Under the pieces are notes generated by a model. That model made no database searches. It saw only the letters and a list, made by a program, of their open reading frames with translations, and was not told where the DNA came from. From assembly GCA_017590115.1 (NCBI GenBank), contig JAGGNK010010225.1, forward strand, positions 4,588,001-4,652,000: a stretch of DNA of 64,000 bases. Direction: 5' to 3'. Below are positions 27,040 through 39,700 of the stretch, piece by piece; position 1 is the first letter of the stretch, and each line of letters begins with the position of its first letter. Source of the DNA: Montifringilla adamsi (lineage: Eukaryota; Chordata; Aves; Passeriformes; Passeridae). A program made the translations under genes and the position numbers.

Positions 27040-27230
27040 AACTGTTTACGCTTTCACACTGTGCTGGAGTCATTAAGAATGAGCACTGAGCAGGACTGGT
27101 TATTTATCCTCCTCCTCTTGCCCTGAAAGGGAATTAATCTTAAACTTTCCGTTTAATGATCTCAATACAGGCTCACTGTAAATGACAGCAGGCTGCACTG
27201 AGAAATATTTAAAAACAGAAGGGCCTCTGA
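27040..27230. promoter_or_regulatory. Candidate conserved noncoding element
   Basis: Complex, non-repetitive sequence centred on GGGAATTAATC near 27128 and TTTAATGATCTC near 27153, with retained CpGs near 27049 and 27150. The call rests on texture. Confidence 0.27.
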
Positions 27231-28439
27231 ATGACAGAGTTTAGCAACACACAACTGTTCCTCCACATGCACGCCAAGGGAAGCCAAACCTCTGTGGAAG
27301 GCGAGGTTAAAAATGTGCTGTGTGCCACTCCAGTGCTACAGAAAACATGCTGTAATTAGCAACCTCTAGAGATTTATTCAAGCTGAGAAAGATAAAAGTG
27401 AAAGGAGTGATTCAAAAGCAATTCTTAAAACTGCTGGCCGACCCACTTAACATTCTCTCAGCATCTACACAGAAAATGCAATTCTTCTGTCAAAGAAAAG
27501 TAATTAATGAACCTGCCCTACCCATCCATCGCCCCTCCATGGCCACCAGCGTGCTCCAGCCCGCACAGCGAGGTGGGAGACAGCGCTGCAGCCCCACACG
27601 GGTGTCAGCTGCACACAGCATCCTCACCTCAACAATGCCTCAGCAGAGCATCTCAGACTTATTGCTAAATGTGGTCCAGGCTGGGACACATCCCTTGGCT
27701 TGGCCTGGCTGTGCTCCTCAGCAAACCCCTTCCTCTCACTGCCCTGTACCACCACGACCTTTCCATATCCACCAAAACCAGCAATACACCTTGTCAGAGC
27801 AGAATAAAGCAGAATGTTTCAAATTCTGGTCTGGGTGATTTTCACAGATATGCAGGGGGGGACACGAGGCTTCATCGCATGGCGGTCTCCTCCCCACCGC
27901 CATATTTAGCAGACTTAATCTGCTATGCTTGTCTGGGTGGAGTGTTTATCTTATTCCCTTCCCTTCCAGAGGAAAAAGAGAGTCTGCTTTTACATACTTT
28001 AAGAATTCTTTAATCCAATTATAAAACCAATTTAATTTTTATCATTATTTTCCCATCATTCTCGCTGCTCCCCTCCACAGATCTCCTTCCACCCAAGCAA
28101 AGCTGACAGTTCCCCACAGCAGCAAGCCACATTGACGGCCATCATCTCATTCATATGCACACTAAGAGCACCATAAATCTGCTCAAATATCATTCCTCCC
28201 CCGGGGCAATGTTTTTTTTTCCCCAGAATATCTACATTGCTAGCTGCAGAAATTTCTTCTTCTAATTAACTTACAGGTTCCAAATATCACCAGCTGGAAC
28301 CACAGTGCAAAGCCTGGGCACTGAACACAGGGGAAGCCAGCAGAAGGATGAGGGTCTTTGCTATCCTTTCTTTGCTTTGGTGCATTTTTTTGGGGTTTTT
28401 TTTTGTTTTTGTCTTCCCTTTCATTTAAGAGCCAGCAAG
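27231..28439. other. Mixed stretch with a GC- and CpG-richer patch
   Basis: About 27528-27605 and 27863-27900 are relatively CpG-rich (several CpGs each), which coincides with a 146-codon open frame at 27398-27838 on the plus strand. Its translation shows no recognisable domain. A further AT-rich, homeodomain-motif patch lies at 28010-28060. T/G-rich low complexity follows near 28384-28415. Confidence 0.4.
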
Positions 28440-28690
28440 TTGAAAACCACTGAACCCTTTATCGACACATGAATGGACAACGAATAACCCATGAACTGAA
28501 CGAACTGAAGCTATCCACAGAACCCTTAACTGATATTTTTGTTGGCCGTGTCACATCACGTTATATCTCTGACGTGTCGTGTTTATGCCTGAGTCACGGT
28601 GCAGCCTGATGGAAGAACAAAGCGCAGTACGATGCAACAGGACATACCGGTGAGGTCAAAAACCCCATCTGACTGCTGATTGACTGCCCA
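28440..28690. promoter_or_regulatory. Candidate regulatory element, CpG-retaining with CRE- and AP-1-like sites
   Basis: I count about 11 CpGs between 28463 and 28649 in otherwise CpG-poor DNA. A CRE-half-like TGACGTG lies at 28570-28576, and a consensus AP-1 TGAGTCA at 28590-28596, 20 bp apart. Retained CpGs suggest constraint or lack of germline methylation. No coding frame or LTR was recognised. Regulatory role is inference. Confidence 0.38.
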
Positions 28691-28910
28691 CCACTAATTT
28701 GGATTTAGTTAATTCCTTCTAAAAGACAAGAACAAAAGTTCAGAGAAGGTTAAAGGGCACATGCAGAGTTTAATAATCTATTAACACAATAACCTGCCAT
28801 ATATGACTATGCAATAAGCTGAGGGAATTTGGCAGAAACACTTCACTCTGCAAACATTATTTACAGCAAATCTTGATTCATTACACTCTCTGTATACACA
28901 GAGAAGGGTA
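28691..28910. promoter_or_regulatory. Candidate conserved noncoding element (weak)
   Basis: AT-rich, complex sequence with TTAGTTAATTCC near 28706 and TTTAATAATCTATTAAC near 28770. It adjoins the CpG-retaining block upstream and may be part of the same element. Confidence 0.25.
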
Positions 28911-31900
28911 GTGTTTCTTTAACAAGAAGGCTCCAAGACATGAGCTGAGTAGTTCAAAGGTAAAAAACAAATCCTAAGCAGCAGCCAAATCAGAAAATTA
29001 ATTTTATAATATTTTTAATTTTTGTTGATGAAAACTTTTTACTGTTGGGGCTGAATTCAGGCAGGCTAGGAAAGAAAACCTGGCTTCAAACAACAGCAGG
29101 GAAACTAAGAAGTAATTTTAATCTTAAAACCTTAAAAACCATAAAGATCAACTAATTAAATTATCTCTGTCTTTCAACTCCTGCTTTTTGATGGATAGTT
29201 TTTTGCTTTTGTTGGATTGTCTTTATTTAATGTAGCCAACAAGGCTGATCTTCATTTTTAGTTAAAACCAAAGGCAGTTATCAGAGATGGTGCTGACCCT
29301 GAGAAGACAGTCCCCAGACTTCGACTCTTCTTCCAGTGCCTGAATGTACAAAGGTTTATTCCTGCTGCTGCTTCTGCATCACCACAAAAGAGTTTTGCTG
29401 CATTGGCAGCCCCACCATCCTGCTGGGGAGAGAGCTGGGACCTCTGAGATCCTAACCCAGTCTCAAGCAGGAGCTTGAAAAGGACAGGTTTGCATTCCTT
29501 ACAGCAGTGAGGGAGACCCTAGCATTGAGGATGGTGTGATTTGTGATGATGATCTTAACCTGGACCACTTCAAGAAATAAACTAGTTACTGTCTTTTAAG
29601 GCCATTCATACTTTGCCCAAATAAGGCTTCAAGAAAGTTGCAACTGAAGTTCTTTTGGCTTGGAATACTGTTTTTGCTGCCTAAATAAACCCATAGAACA
29701 CTTAACCAGTAAAAGAATGACACCACTGAAGTTCTCTTTGTGTTATACCAATATGTGCATACTTTGGACCAGGACAGCAACATCGTGAATGAATGAAACA
29801 AGGTACAGCATTAAAAAAAATCTCCATTTTCCTACAGTAACAGAAGGCTCAGTAGGTGCTCCTGCAAGAACAGTCATGCTGTCATAGTATCTCACTGACT
29901 TGGGTATGAAGAGAGAAGCAGGTGGTAAAGAACTTATGAGAGTGTGACAGGAACAAAATGGGTGATTGACAAATGTCAAGGTCACAATCATGCTCCTCAG
30001 ACCAGTTATATAGTAATACAAGAAAATCAGAAGCAAAGGGAAACTAAATTTTGCTCAACCTACTCTAGAATCACCCCTTGGTTTTTGATGAAATTTTTCT
30101 GTGACTTGGAAGATTTTTTTTTTTTAAAAAAAGATGCATTTCAGCATCAAAAATAAGCAATGCAGCCTCAAAAGCATGCTAAAGTTCAGAATCCATTTAG
30201 GTTTCATTGTCTTGTACCTGTTAACTTGATGCATCCAAAAATGACGCTAGAAAACATTGGCCATGTATAAAAGCACGTTCCAGAGCTGTCTATTTTGTAG
30301 CTAACATTCTCTTCAATCCTACTGCATATTTTTCATTTGGAGTAGTGCAGTCCCTGTGTTATATTAGATGGACCACTGGCAGCTATGTTCCTCCATCTGG
30401 CAGTCCCTGGGACTGCTGCAATCCCATGAAGCACGCCACAGCATCACGAATGTGATTCATAAGCATAAAAAAAAAGCACCTGATTGCCTCTCCCCCTGAA
30501 GTAAATCTTGCCCTTGAGACAACTCCCATGGGAAGGATTGCTTTGCTGTAGGATCTTGCAGACCAAAGAAAATCAGTGGGTTGACACATGAAATGGAGGG
30601 GTTTAATTTTTGCAAGACGTGCTTTTTAAATGTATTTGTCTTAGAACATGTGACTGAAACAGGAAGGTGTATCAGGATGACACTAGAAAAATCCTTAAAA
30701 TTGCAAATTTTGGCACCAAGTTTATATAAACCCTCTCCCCATTCTCAGGAACTATATAACAGGCACTTGGGCAGCAGATTTACAGCTTCCCATTGAAGCC
30801 CTCCAGCCATCCATCTAAGGAATCAATTCCTGCTCCTTCCAAAGAGCAGCGCAACCAAAGACGGCCCAGACACACCTCTTTGAAAACACAATCACAAACT
30901 CAGAGCATACAGAAGGTACCCCCATCATTAACATAGTTATGAAATTGGGAAGCTGCATCCATCTTAAGCAACATATTTTGCCCTCCGTTCATGCTGTTCT
31001 GAAACAACACAAGGACTGTGAGATGATTTTCTTACCTAGTAGCACCATACTTGGAGTAATACATTACTGGTGGGACTCCCCTGATGATGTATTACACTAA
31101 TGCATCATTAGGATGATGTTTCACACTGATGATATATTGCAGTGCAACATAATGAGAGCAATAGCTCACTGGGTGCATAATCCTGCCAGGAGCTGTGTGC
31201 CTGCAGCTCTCTGACTTCATTTGTAGTTCAGGGTGTCCAGAAGCTTAGATGGATTAGATCCTCAGATACACACATGTCAAAGGATGGCAAGAGTCAGAAA
31301 AATGCCAGCGTACAGGTGGGTGCTGTTAATTACAGGCTTCAATGTACAGTATGCTAATATCAAGATGTACTTTGGCATTGCATTTTAACACCGGTGCAAA
31401 ACATCTTCTTCAAATGAAGAAGTGGCTGTAACAGAGCTGCTGAAGCTCCTTATTCTTATACTTCCCTGCAGTAGCCATCATAGCAGACTTTGGGTGCTCA
31501 CAGCCCTGACAAAAATACCTAGCGTACATTTTCCATGCCAGATGTCTGTTAGAAGAAGGAGGAAGGCTGGGGAAAGGGGGTGGTTACTTGTTTTTAATCA
31601 ATAAATTCAGTGGAAGCAGTTCTGTTCAGCTATCGTTATAACCCAGACTAAGAAAAAAAACAAGTAGTTTTGCCAACAATGAAAGATTCTGGTGACCTTT
31701 TTTCTGACCTTTTTTAACAAACAGAGCTATTTGATCTGTATAAAATTCTAAGAAGACCTTTGCAGTATGATCAGTGTCACTGACAAGAAGGCAACATTTT
31801 AAGATTTGTGAACTCTTAACCATGAAATCATATATAATGTTCAAAAAGAGGGCAAACTGGTAAATAAACAAGGAAAAAATCAGCCAATTTGAATAATAAA

Positions 31901-32487
31901 AGAACTTCTTCAGTCTCTCAAGAAACATTAACATTTACAATTGAACCACAACTTCATTATTTATTTAGTTTTTCCTTCAATACCTTTGGGGTTCTCAAAT
32001 AAGTCTATATGTGCATGCACAGACACACTCACAAATACAACATGGATCCTGCATGCAATTTCCACCTTTTTGTATTTGTTTAGTTCTGAAAAACATAACA
32101 GTATTTTAGTCAACCAGCTAATGTGCTCTGCATCTTCATCTTCAGGTTTTCTAAAATGAACAGACCAGAATCCTCTCCAGGGAGCAGCAGCCTCTCTGGT
32201 CACAGATTTAAAAAACGTAACTTTCATACCTTTCTTCTGACATCTATAATTGAGAAACCACAGGGTAACTCATGAACTGGAAAAGAGTATAGACACCTCA
32301 GCTAGCTAAATGATGAGTTAATATCTCCTTCTTTCTCTTTTTTTACCCCCTCATGTGTAGCCTTTCAGATTGCCTGAGCTATAGGGCTCTGCCTTGTAGA
32401 TGCTATCTCCAGGCATCCAGAGCACAGGTTGGAAATACACAAAAAAGGGCTGGTCTTTCCAAGATCTGTCTGCACCAGAAAAGCGGG
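28911..32487. other. Long stretch, no gene recognised
   Basis: Ordinary sequence. It includes a T12A7 run at 30114-30132 and a patch at 31082-31142 where GATGAT-type motifs recur three times without a clean period. No RNA gene or transposon was recognised. Open frames lack domains. Confidence 0.45.
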
Positions 32488-32588
32488 AAAAAAAAACCCC
32501 AAAAAACCCAAACCAAACCAAACCAAAAAATACCCGGCACCCAAAACCACCCAAACAAAAACCAAACAACCTCCCTTAAACCCCCCTC
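32488..32588. repeat. A/C-rich low-complexity tract with CCAAA units
   Basis: The tract starts with A9C4A6C3, then several CCAAA units, then irregular A- and C-only sequence to a C6 run. The minus strand is therefore G/T-rich with many GG and a few GGG/GGGG runs. It is simple low complexity, and stop-free frames on both strands here are compositional. Confidence 0.85.
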
Positions 32589-32853
32589 ACTTTTAGGGGA
32601 CCACTTCTGATCAGCCCTCCAGCACATCCTACAATGAATTAAATTCTAAGATGATAACACCAGCTGAGCATCACTCTGACCTACAGTAGCCTGTATCCAC
32701 TTGTCAGGGTACTGCGTGTTTTCCAGACAGGGCTGTTCCCTCCCTGTTTCCCAGGGAGAGAACGAAGTCCACCTTGTAGTTTGCATCATGCTGTCTCCAA
32801 GCTCGGGCTTGGCAGTGAAAATTCACCTCTTTAACAGGCTACAAGATAACAAC

Positions 32854-32871
32854 AAAAAAAAAAAAAAAAAA
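32854..32871 (+). repeat. Poly(A) tract, A18
   Basis: Eighteen A are followed by CCAACCAACC. No retroposon body was recognised upstream. Confidence 0.9.
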
Positions 32872-33039
32872 CCAACCAACCAGAATGACTTCATGTGTTT
32901 CCCCCACCAGTCGCCCATGCAAGGGCCAACCACGTCCTGGCCATAAATTCTCTGGCACAAGAGCATTATACCAAAGGAAAGGAATGCCTTTCCATCTGTG
33001 TATTTCCCCTCAGGCACTCACTTGATAATGAAACCAGTT
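32872..33039. other. Unannotated DNA
   Basis: Nothing recognised. Confidence 0.4.
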
Positions 33040-33265
33040 AAGGTCTTTGGGTTCACAATGTTATTATAGTCGGATAATATTTTGTTTGCAGCCAAGCCTG
33101 AAGAACTCCTAAGTAGTGTAGTACAGGCACCATACACCTGTTAAGTCACGGCGTTCCTTCTCTAAGTGGACATGTCTGTTTTAGCCATCTCCTGAGATTT
33201 TCCCCTCACAGTTAATTACAAAGCGATGACTGTACTCATTTCCTGATCTTAGAGGGAATCTATAA
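33040..33265. promoter_or_regulatory. Candidate conserved noncoding element (weak)
   Basis: Complex AT-leaning sequence with GTTAATTAC near 33211 and several retained CpGs (near 33071, 33149 and 33224). The call is texture-based only. Confidence 0.24.
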
Positions 33266-35506
33266 CAAATGTCTGCCACGGGTGAAGGCTGTCCCCTCTG
33301 TCCCTCAGAAACACCAGCAATCCTTCTAGCAGCCCTGGCTGCCCTCCTTCAACCTTTTCTCCCAATCATCCCAGACCTTCTGCTGCAATACAAACACTGC
33401 AGAGAAAATAATAACCTTTCAGTAGGAAAGAAACAACATGGGATGACTGAGACTAACATTTTCTAAAATAATTGAACAATGCACCTCCTGAACACAAAAA
33501 CACTGGTACAGGCACCCAGACCAAGGTCATTCTGCAAAGACCTACATTGAGAGGGACAGACCCAACCCTGCCAGTGATGTTAATGCAGAGAGCCACCCAG
33601 CAAGCCAGCAGGATTTTATTCACTTCCTGCACAGGCATATACAGCTACAGAGGTGAACATGTGATTCCCAATGACTTGGGGAGCAATTTTGTTTAAAGCG
33701 ATTAACAGGCTTACAAAGAAATTTGCCTACTCCTTTTTGGATCTGAAACTCATTGGAGCCACTTTCGCCCTGTGACATCTATTCTAGTATATAATTTTGA
33801 TCCAAAGTATTGTTGTGTCTTGTAAAATACAAGATATTCTGAAACCAGGTCAGGCACAATAAGCATTCTGGGGAAAAAATAAGGGGAAAGTAGTCCATCC
33901 TAAGAAGAAGTGATACTTCATTGTGACAGCAACCTTTCTTCATGCTACTCCTAACAGACTGATGTCTGATCCTGGGCACAAATCGTTGGAAATCCGTCTC
34001 CCTGACCTTAAAGACATAAGTTAGGTCAATGGTTCCCAACTTTCCGGACCGATAGCCAATTGAAAAGGATCAGCATTTTTTGCAAATCGTCACACAAGCT
34101 TACCATCAACCTTCTGATTGGAAGTTCAAAGGTGATGTGACTCAGCAGCACGGCTCCAACACCTTCTTCATTTCCCTTGTGGGATGACCAGTGCTCAGCA
34201 GACACAAGTGAAGAGCACCCTATCTCAGAGAAACATAGAAATTGAATTTGTTCCCTGGCTCCCACGTTTTCACAAGTTGTTTCACACCATATCCCAGGAG
34301 CCAGCTCCTGTGTCATCGTCCAGGCATAAGCCCTGTCACAAACTGTGCTGCCCCTTTTCTTAGCTGCCAAGAACCAGCCTAACCTTCTAAAAAAGCACTT
34401 CTGAATCCCTCTCACTGCAAACACAACATCTAACTGAAGATGCCACCCTTCCACTTTGAGGATAAATACAAAGCAATTCCTTCAGCAAGGAAGAAGAGAG
34501 CAGAAACATTTTCTGTAATTAAATGTATGGAATTAAAAGCACAGAAGCACACAAACACCACATAAATCAATTAAATAAAACCAGACACAAGCAGATGAGT
34601 TGCAGAGACAAGAAAGTAAAGAAAAATATTAAAGAGAGAGCTCCTGAGTGATCAGCAGATGGACTGTGACTTGAAGCTCAGGTACAGAAAAGGACTTTGT
34701 GCATTGGATTTCTTCTGTGATATAGCTCCACTATGCCAGCTTCAAAAAACAGATCTGACCCAAAAATTACTCTTTTCTTCCAAAAAGAAGAAATCTGCTA
34801 GACCCAAAATGTGCTCAATACCTCTGATGACCAAGGAGAGGCACCAGTTCCAGAGTGTCCTTGCAAGCTGTAGGAGAGCAACTTTAACAATTCTATTAAC
34901 ATCCTCTGAAACACTTTGACTTTTTTTTTTCCCTTGGAAAGAAACAAAATTTACCAAACAGGGCCACATATTCCTTATCACTTTGTTGCTTTCTTTTTGG
35001 AACTATCATTGTGGAGTCTTCTGGGCAGACAAAGAAGTTTCATGGGCACAGAACTGATTAAAAAAAAGATTATGAATCAACATCTCAGGAGAAAAAAAAA
35101 ATGCATATATCTCACTCTGGGTTTACTGTTAATGCTCTTCCTTTGCACACTTCATTAGGCTTTTAAAATCCGGGCTGTCCATTGTATAAAACTCTCAGCA
35201 CTATTAGAAACCCCTGGCACTCACGCAGAGTGCTTCAGAACAATGACAAAGGTTTGGCAGAAACCCCATTTGACCTGCCCACGTCAGTGACTCTCCACAT
35301 CCTTGCACTAGTATTGGATTGCCTCAATTAGGCTTTTCTTTGGCTATGGAAGGTTCCAGCTTCATCTTGGACACCAAGGTAAAAATTTCTTCAGTTAGTA
35401 AAAAAACTGAAATGGGGAATATATCTGAAACAATACTTTGGTACACACAGAATAAAACTGGGCATTTTCTGTGACTTGTGCTATACTCTTTAATTCACTT
35501 TCTCAA
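33266..35506. other. Unannotated stretch
   Basis: About 2.2 kb of plain DNA. The 142-codon open frame at 34026-34454 on the minus strand has no recognisable domain and no splice or promoter support. Confidence 0.45.
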
Positions 35507-35543
35507 ACTTGTAGTAAGAATGATCCTCATTCTTACTACAAGT
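35507..35543. repeat. Perfect inverted repeat: 17-bp stem, 3-nt loop
   Basis: The left arm at 35507-35523 is the exact reverse complement of the right arm at 35527-35543, separated by TCC. The stem is mixed-sequence rather than simple repeat. It is too short for a standard microRNA precursor. It fits best with a templated (template-switch) mutation that copied one arm from the other strand. Confidence 0.95.
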
Positions 35544-36539
35544 AAATACCATTACCTATTTAAAAATCAAAGCTATTGCAACATGTTTTCATCAAGTTTG
35601 TGTGAGTAATTACATATTAAAATGGCAAACATCCCTTCCAATAACACCCTGGCAGAGTTTGCTTCTTCTGCAAGTAATAAAAGTGGAAGAGAGCAAACTG
35701 TGCTTCAAGATATTTGGCTGCTGCACCATGAGGCAGCTGATGCATTCCAAATGTCTGTCAGGTCACTTTGCAACACAAACCACTGCTAATCAATAGTGAA
35801 ATCTTTCTCTCTGTGGCTTAAATATATTTCTGCTTTCATTAAACAGAAGGAAATTGCAAATTAGTTGGGCTCTGCTGGACCATGCATCTTGGAGAAACAC
35901 ACTGTAATCCTGACTGGGTAGGAGTTAAGACAATGCAGTTAAATTATGATACTTAATTGACTGTTGACCATGCACACAGGTTTTGTGAAATGCACTGCTG
36001 GTCTTCACAAGAGGCAGGTCAGTCTCCACAGGCTGTTTTGTTTCTAAGCATCTGAACATTTTTCATCAAGCCCCAAAGTCAGCTTCCCCTTTCTAGGATT
36101 CAAGCCTTTCTTCACCTCCTTCACATGGCCCAGAAGTCATGTCCTTTTCTCTTACTCTTCATACATCTTCCTTTCCTTGATTCCAAGCTACTTGGAACAG
36201 AGCTCATATCCGTCTATGTTTGCAGACTCTATAGCAGTCTGCATGTTGCAGTGGTACCATAAATAAAAAGTAATAAAAATGTTAGGAAAGTCTTTTGAAA
36301 AGTCCATGTTATTTTTGCTATTACTCATGCTGTCGCTATTTAAGAAACAATGCCAGGAAGATCTAGGACTTGAAGGGGACTTATAACAATTTTTGTAAGA
36401 ATACGCTATTGAAACTATGATGTTACTGACAGCAAAGTGTTTTGCAAGGTGTACAGGTCCTCCTGCTGCTTTTTTGAGTGCTTCTAACAGATGTTCAGTT
36501 TCAAGTGGTCTGCAGATACCAATAGGCTGATGGTTCTGC
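35544..36539. other. Unannotated DNA
   Basis: Ordinary AT-rich sequence with nothing recognised. Confidence 0.45.
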
Positions 36540-36770
36540 AGGAATCGGAGCAGCAGATGTGCCCTGCATTATGTTTTGCTATTCCCTTTACGAACCGACA
36601 TGTCACCCTGCGGGTTTATAGCCAGTTAATTTTGTAATGACATCACTATTTCTGTACTTTTAATGATCCTCGCAGGATTTAATTTCTCAAATAACAGAAC
36701 TCTTGATCCTGGAATTGCTATGCGAAAGTAGTATATCATAAACAGATTTCTTTACATGATACAGTCCCAC
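36540..36770. promoter_or_regulatory. Candidate conserved noncoding element
   Basis: Complex sequence with about six CpGs, a TTAATTTTG block near 36628 and a TGACATCA CRE-like site at about 36639-36646. ATTTAATTTCTC follows near 36678. This combination of AT-rich motifs and retained CpGs is typical of deeply conserved vertebrate elements, but conservation was not tested. Confidence 0.32.
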
Positions 36771-39700
36771 TTCCCACCAAATGCCTTTGCTGATAGCTTC
36801 TAGGTAGTGCTGGTGTGCACGTGGATTCTCCCAAAGACCGCAGATTTACAACATGGCCTCGTTTCACAGCTCTAGACGAACCTCTGTGCATCTCTTTCCA
36901 GGATCATTACCCTCCAACAAGTATCGCTCAGTGGCTGGAAGGAATGAGGACAGGGAGGGAACTAGGATAGAAAGAATGGGGAATTCCATTGGCTTTGCTG
37001 CAGAAGGGTAGGTATTGCCCCTGTCAGATGCCGCGTTCCACAGTGGCCATGGTACCCAGCTAAAATCAGAGTGCACAGGAAATTGTGCTACATTTTCCAC
37101 TGACAGGGACCTGATTGTGAGGACAGCACTCCGGCTGTTGGCTTGGATGTTTCAATCATAAAAGGGAGCCAAGTTTTTTCTCCTTCAAATACAGTTGCAG
37201 AGTTTGTTGGAGCCTAGAGGGTTTTGGGCAGAATCTCTGGTAACAGCTGCAGGCTGCACAGAGCAGCCTTAGGACACCACCTTTCTTCCCTGGAGTATTC
37301 AGTACTGGTAAAGAATGTCTTTCTTCTTATTTTTAAATACAGAGAGGAAAAAGTGATGCTATTACAGCTGTATTTAAAGGACTTTTGGCATTTCCTTAAT
37401 TGAAAGTAACTATTAGGTATTTTAAAAAATTGACTGGAAAAAACATCACGGGTTGTAAAAATTTCTAGTTAGGTATGTTGTGTTATGAAGCCTTGAAGTA
37501 CACCTGAAAACTTTTAACTTTGAGAAATGAGAACTGCATAAGCCTACATTTTGCCTCCCTCCCATTACCTCACAAATTATAATCCCCACATTACTGTAAA
37601 TATCAAAATACATCTTTAGTAAAAGCCAGGTTTTGAAAAGCATCTTAGGTCTTAAATTTAAGGACTGAATGAAATCTGCTCTTACTGCTCTAGCTGAGAG
37701 ATCAAGGCCTTAGTTTCTAAGAATCAACTACATAATTTTTACACACATATAGAAAAAAATATCTCCAGCTGTGACCACAGGCAGAGTCTTCACAGCACTC
37801 GCAGGAGCTGTGTGGTCATGCTGGAGTGTGAATCCAGCCGTAGAAAGGATAAGGAAATCCATCCTAAAAGGATGAGGTAAGTATTACTCTGAGTTTTCCA
37901 CAGTATTTCTGGGGTTTTTTTCTGCCCATCTTAATTTCTTGCAGTTCACCTTTCTTAAGAAAAGTTGAGTATCAGCCTTACTACAAGGCTCATATTGAAA
38001 CATATGAAGTTCAATGCTGAGGTTAAATCAAATTTGACTGGCCTTCAGCACTGAAAAAATAGAAAGCTCTACCTGGAGGTCCACACCTATGAAGTGCATG
38101 AATTACCTGACTTCCATCTTAACTGAAGGTGTAAGCAAGTGTGTTATCCAATGGCATGCCGAGCCCATGGATATCTCAGAGTACTCTGAAAGCAGAAGCG
38201 CATTCCCTAGAGATATGGCACATCACAAGCCTCCAGACCCACCTCTCCTCTTCTGCTCTAGCCTCCCAAGAAATGATGAACCAAACTCTTCCATCACCTG
38301 AACTCAGCATTTCTGCCCCATGACAGCCAGTCATGACTTCCAGCCCTTCTCCCAGACACCTTGAACTATGGGATGAAAATCATCCTCAAAACCTTTTGCT
38401 CCTCTGGCATAACTGAAGTACTTACGCCTATGAAGTTTGGCTTTGTAGTCACCTAAACATCCTTGCAGGCTTTCCTGAGAAGTAAGGACCACCATAAAAT
38501 TGTGGAGCTAAGCCAAGGGCGCATTGCCTTTGTCCAGCCTTCCCCAATATGGAGGCATGGCCACACAGGGATTTCCAGTGCCTCTCCAGCACTTCCCCTC
38601 CTTCAAAACCCAAACTCCCAGCCAAAACACACACCTTGCTACCAACACACTTTCTCTGACTCAGACCATGAAGAATCAAACATACAGGGAAGATGCTGGG
38701 CATGTTGCTCACTGCACAACATCAGGGTACTCAGATACAGCAGTCCAACCCCAGTGAGACCCACTATATTTAGGGTATGACTGCTTTCTAAAAATGCATT
38801 ATCTAGACAAAACAGTTGAGTATCTTAGGGATGCAGGTTCTGGTTTTCCGAATATTTCTGATATTTACTCTGACATTTCCTCTGAGTGTGTGCGGGGTGT
38901 TTTGAAAGGAAAAGAGTTTTCTGTTGCTTAAGGCCAGTCCTTCCTGTTTGTTAGTTTATACCAAACCTAAGTTTTGACATGAATTAAATTGTTGCTTTAA
39001 GTCTGATTTCAAACATGTGGTAAAGGCAAATCTAACAATTTTATGAGATATAGTTACTTTTGTAGAAGGTGAGTCTGCCCTGGGGAATTTCCCCTGACTA
39101 GATTTATCACAAGTTTTTTGAACCAGATAATTTTGTTTGATAGCACATCTGGCAGCATCATAAAATCTTGACGTCCCAAGCTATTACACAGGAATTACTT
39201 TTGTAAATCATTTATGAATATTACTGATGTAGGCCTATTCTGGGCAGTAAGAAAGGAAACAGAGCACTGAAGGACAAAGGAAGGGAAAAAGGATTCCCTG
39301 CCCTTTCAGGGCTCATCAGATAGGGTGGGTATTTATCATTTTAAATGGGAAACGTTGTCATTGATACAGCTGAAAAGTCCACATAACACAATTTATTCCC
39401 CATATTCCCTAAATAGGCAAAAGGGGAAGATATTCTACATGAGGAAAACTATAAATTGATCCCTCCTGAAGAAAAATCTGTCCCTGTCCAAATCTTAAAC
39501 AAGACTTCCCAATTAAACCCCACATATTGGTAAAACCATAGTAAACACAAATTCACAATTCAGGTAGACTAAAGGAGGAAAGTTTTGCCAAGGCCAGCAC
39601 TGAGGCAAAATAAAAGGCCCACATTTTAGCTCACAAAAAACCCCTTGGTATTTACAAAATCCCCCCCAGTCCACACAGTGACCTGCCTTTTGAACATGGC

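Noticed and set aside
27398..27838. 146-codon open frame over a CpG-richer patch, plus strand
   Set aside because: Low-complexity, Pro/Gln/Ser-rich translation with no known family; the open frame follows from local GC content.
31082..31142. Repeated GATGAT motifs as a tandem array
   Set aside because: Spacing is irregular (29 and 16 bp) and similarity is short; not a true array.
34026..34454. 142-codon open frame, minus strand
   Set aside because: No domain recognised; no exon-like borders.
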